10,353 nt of DNA, taken from assembly GCF_000003605.2 (NCBI RefSeq), contig NW_003131860.1, positions 129,576-139,928 of the forward strand, given 5' to 3'. This document shows, one piece after another, positions 8,527-10,353 of this stretch. The notes under the pieces are model-generated. The model was not told the DNA's origin. It worked only from the letters and a program-made list of their open reading frames with translations, and did not search any database. The stretch's first letter is position 1. Each line of letters begins with the position of its first letter. The DNA is from Saccoglossus kowalevskii (lineage: Eukaryota > Hemichordata > Enteropneusta > Harrimaniidae). The position numbers and the translations under genes are program-made.

Positions 8527-9300
8527 GCGTACCAGCTGATTGACTACCCAGGTAACTAAGGAAGCTATGAGGCCCTCTAACTTTCTCTATTTGGGCAATG
8601 AATTTCGTGTAAATAGTGTAGCGGTCTTCGCGTACATTGGCACGGTAAACTCTAAGCAAAGAGTCATTTTCACTTCATATAATCCCCAACGGCGACTGGA
8701 AAACTGTTGCAATTTTCTCTAGTTATTTAATTTGGCTAAAGAGTGAATCGTTATTTTCGCTGGTTGTGGGCGAGGGCGCTATATCATTATGGCCCAGCAC
8801 GAACGAGGAAAAGCGAAACTGCTCTAAAAAAACAACAACTGCAATTATGTGCAACTACAATCAATTAGCACTCGGTATGAACTACATATATTTGTTGAAC
8901 TTATATAGATAAGATAAACTGTATTAGCGGCTGAATAGAACGAATAAAATACATTTGTGTTTGAGCAGCCTGGGGAAATGTAATACTCCCTATAAACCCG
9001 GGCATGCTTATGGTTTCCCCACCACCACCAGCCTACCACCACCTCACCCCAAACACGCATAGTATGGAATTCTAACCATGTAGCTCTAGAAGAACTTTCT
9101 TTGAAAACGTGTCTATTCTAGTTCGAAAACGGTGTGGTACGGTAATTGCGCCACACCACAATCATATGGGTGTAAGGGGGTGTAAGCCCTCTCAAACTAA
9201 TTATTCAATATAATTATTCAATATAATCATTTGTAATCATTGATAATTTCTGGTTAGTTTATTCATTTTTGACACCACCCCCCCCCCCCATCCAATTCAA
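8522..9300. other. Upstream region of PIH1D1, low-complexity tracts, no gene
   Basis: The region must contain the PIH1D1 promoter, but no clear TATA box is seen on the minus strand. GAGGGCGCT is at 8772-8780. CCA-rich sequence lies at about 9015-9045. A GGTGTGG...CCACACC hairpin (7 bp stem) is at 9131-9157. A perfect 13 bp tandem duplication, TAATTATTCAATA, is at 9198-9223. A run of 12 C is at 9278-9289. The longest open frames here are read-through of these tracts, not genes. Confidence 0.6.
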
Positions 9301-9333
9301 TCCAATCCAAACTGAAACGAGATAGAGGTTTCT

Positions 9334-9407
9334 ATTGGCCGGTTGTAAAACATGTTCAGATTACGTCATCTCGCACTGATTGGCTGATTGGATTCAGTTT
9401 ATAAATA
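9334..9407 (+). promoter_or_regulatory. Promoter-like cluster: CCAAT boxes, CRE-like site and TATA box
   Basis: ATTGG, the reverse of CCAAT, occurs at 9334-9338, 9379-9383 and 9387-9391. TTACGTCA, an ATF/CREB-type half-consensus, is at 9361-9368. TATAAATA is at 9400-9407. Their order and spacing fit an RNA polymerase II promoter firing on the plus strand, with initiation expected near 9430. No coding exon is recognised downstream, so the transcript is unknown. Confidence 0.45.
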
Positions 9408-9429
9408 TTTGAAAAGATGAAACGAATAC

Positions 9430-9734
9430 CTTTGTTGAGCTGAGAGTACAAGTGTGTAGGATTGTTCATTTTTTTTAATAAATATTTTCGTCATGACATT
9501 CTGTTCTAACTATAATATTACTGGACATTTTTAGGACAAATCAGTTAAAGTAGACTTTGAATTATCATAATGGTGAAAATGCTGAAAACATGACCCGGAT
9601 GATTTGTTCCCGTTTTGTTCTTAATTGCTCGTCACGTTGGGTTCGATTTGGGTGATTCAAAATTCTGTTGAAAACCTCCATCATTGTACAGTCGTTTTCT
9701 TGGAAACTACAATCAAACGAAAGCAAAACTTCAG
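9430..9734 (+). other. Possible non-coding first exon ending at a strong 5' splice site
   Basis: Downstream of the TATA-bearing cluster, CTTCAG is followed by GTAAGA at 9735-9740, close to an ideal 5' splice site. No plus-strand ATG frame stays open from the predicted start to this site, so any exon would be untranslated or non-coding. The start near 9430 is inferred only from the TATA position. It overlaps the minus-strand open frame at 9565-9858. Confidence 0.25.
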
Positions 9735-9858
9735 GTAAGAGTTCTTTGGGGCCCCTCGCCCATAATTCTATCCCTGAATCCTGCGCCTCCAGCACACCTT
9801 CCCCATTTAAATTGTATTTACCCCTTATTGGGTCGTTTACAATTATTTGGAGGATCAT
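9565..9858 (-). CDS. Unrecognised 97-codon open frame, doubtful
   Basis: The frame runs from ATG 9858-9856 to TGA 9567-9565. I recognise no family. The protein starts MILQIIVNDPIRGKY, is mixed in charge and has a basic/Gln/Glu-rich C-terminal half (MMEVFNRILNHPNRTQRDEQ). No signal peptide or membrane segment is seen. Its composition is more protein-like than the other spurious frames, but telomere-like repeats lie just upstream and the opposite strand has a promoter-like cluster and splice site. It may be a small gene, an exon, a mobile-element fragment or chance. Confidence 0.25.
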   Translation of the reverse strand: MILQIIVNDPIRGKYNLNGEGVLEAQDSGIELWARGPKELLPEVLLSFDCSFQENDCTMMEVFNRILNHPNRTQRDEQLRTKREQIIRVMFSAFSPL

Positions 9859-9882
9859 ACTGAATTACACTGGGGTGGAGTG

Positions 9883-9906
9883 TTAGGGTTAGGGTTCAGG
9901 TTAGGG
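9883..9906 (+). repeat. Interstitial telomere-like repeats (TTAGGG)
   Basis: Four six-base units are present: TTAGGG, TTAGGG, TTCAGG, TTAGGG. TTAGGG is the telomere repeat of vertebrates and many invertebrates. Such short internal blocks are usually traces of end repair or of a mobile element. Confidence 0.8.
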
Positions 9907-9998
9907 TGAAAAGGCCTTAAGGAACTCTTTCCAAACTTCGACAGCTTTCTTTTTTTGCTGATTATGTTGGTTACGTGCGTTATACATTTCGGAAACTT

Positions 9999-10133
9999 AA
10001 AGCGCGGCGGTCGTCGCGCAGCACGTGTTCGAATTTCATGTAAATAAACAATGTATTTTACACGCGTTGTACTGTATACGTCGCTATGAGTCCCATGTCG
10101 AACACGACGCGGCACGACGACACCCGCCCTTTC
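9999..10133. repeat. CpG-rich imperfect inverted repeat
   Basis: The arm at 9999-10032 and the reverse complement of 10098-10133 share AAAG, GTCGTCG and CGTGTTCGA in the same order, with a few mismatches and gaps. The loop is about 65 bp. CpG density is high compared with the rest of the window. It may be the core of a MITE or a folded transcript. The sequence from 10134 to 10353 shows nothing I can name. Confidence 0.5.
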
Positions 10134-10353
10134 TGTTTTAACCGATTTTTTAAACATATCCGACCCGGCCAAAGGCGAAGCATGCATATTTCTCGACTTC
10201 TAACTATAGATATATAGTATTGTAAAACGTACTTTCGCTGGAAACGTATCGATTTTTGATTTTTGTTGTCAGTTCGGAAAATTGACCACTTTTTACATAG
10301 TAAGGAAGTGTAATATCTTATCAGCGACGTAAATTATGTGTTATGTAATGCTA

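Noticed and set aside
8522-8659. N-terminal extension of PIH1D1
   Set aside because: The frame is open, but it has no ATG between the in-frame stop at 8677 and 8521, and the extension does not resemble PIH1D1.
8791-8827. Short plus-strand frame MAQHERGKAKLL as a divergent gene start
   Set aside because: It stops after 12 codons and has no donor site keeping it open.
8845-9060. 71-codon minus-strand open frame with a Trp/Gly-rich start
   Set aside because: The Trp/Gly run is read-through of the CCA-rich tract. No domain is seen.
9855-10187. 110-codon minus-strand open frame
   Set aside because: It runs through the CpG-rich inverted repeat and the telomere-like repeats. Its low-complexity basic composition is explained by those repeats.
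1-10353. CRISPR array, rRNA or tRNA genes
   Set aside because: The only regular repeats are the intronic minisatellites, whose units diverge throughout. I saw no cloverleaf or rRNA-like segment by eye.

Overview
The window looks like nuclear DNA from an invertebrate animal. It is AT-rich, has one spliced gene with GT-AG introns, and carries several decayed repeats. A short TTAGGG-type block fits a metazoan, but I cannot name the species; a marine invertebrate, possibly a deuterostome, is only a guess. No prokaryotic, viral or organellar features are visible.

The only gene I can support firmly is PIH1D1, on the minus strand. Six coding exons between 8521 and 775 can be joined with consistent phases. 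They encode about 289 residues of the HSP90 co-chaperone adaptor PIH1D1: the phosphopeptide-binding PIH domain, an acidic linker and most of the C-terminal CS-like domain. By comparison with human PIH1D1, the last 10 to 15 codons and the 3' UTR are missing. They probably lie beyond position 1.

The introns hold most of the unusual structure. Intron 5 (919-1428) is almost entirely a minisatellite of about 110 bp units with palindromes and repeated GTGAGT motifs. Intron 4 has a smaller tandem array next to its 3' splice site. Intron 3 holds a decayed transposon of about 1.05 kb (3731-4780) with terminal inverted repeats, a flanking direct repeat and a broken PHD-finger reading frame. The same intron has an opposite-strand open frame (3270-3581) of unknown status. 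Intron 1 has a pair of 17 bp inverted repeats about 200 bp apart. I see nothing convincing in intron 2.

Upstream of PIH1D1 (8522-10353) the sequence changes. A TISU/YY1-like motif covers the PIH1D1 start codon. Further right are a C-run and CCA-rich tracts, then a promoter-like cluster for plus-strand transcription (three ATTGG boxes, TTACGTCA, TATAAATA at 9334-9407) with a strong 5' splice site about 330 bp downstream. An overlapping minus-strand open frame of 97 codons (9565-9858) is of unknown status. Beyond it are four telomere-like repeats and a CpG-rich inverted repeat (9999-10133). These may mark a second transcription unit, a mobile element, or both, and the window does not settle which.
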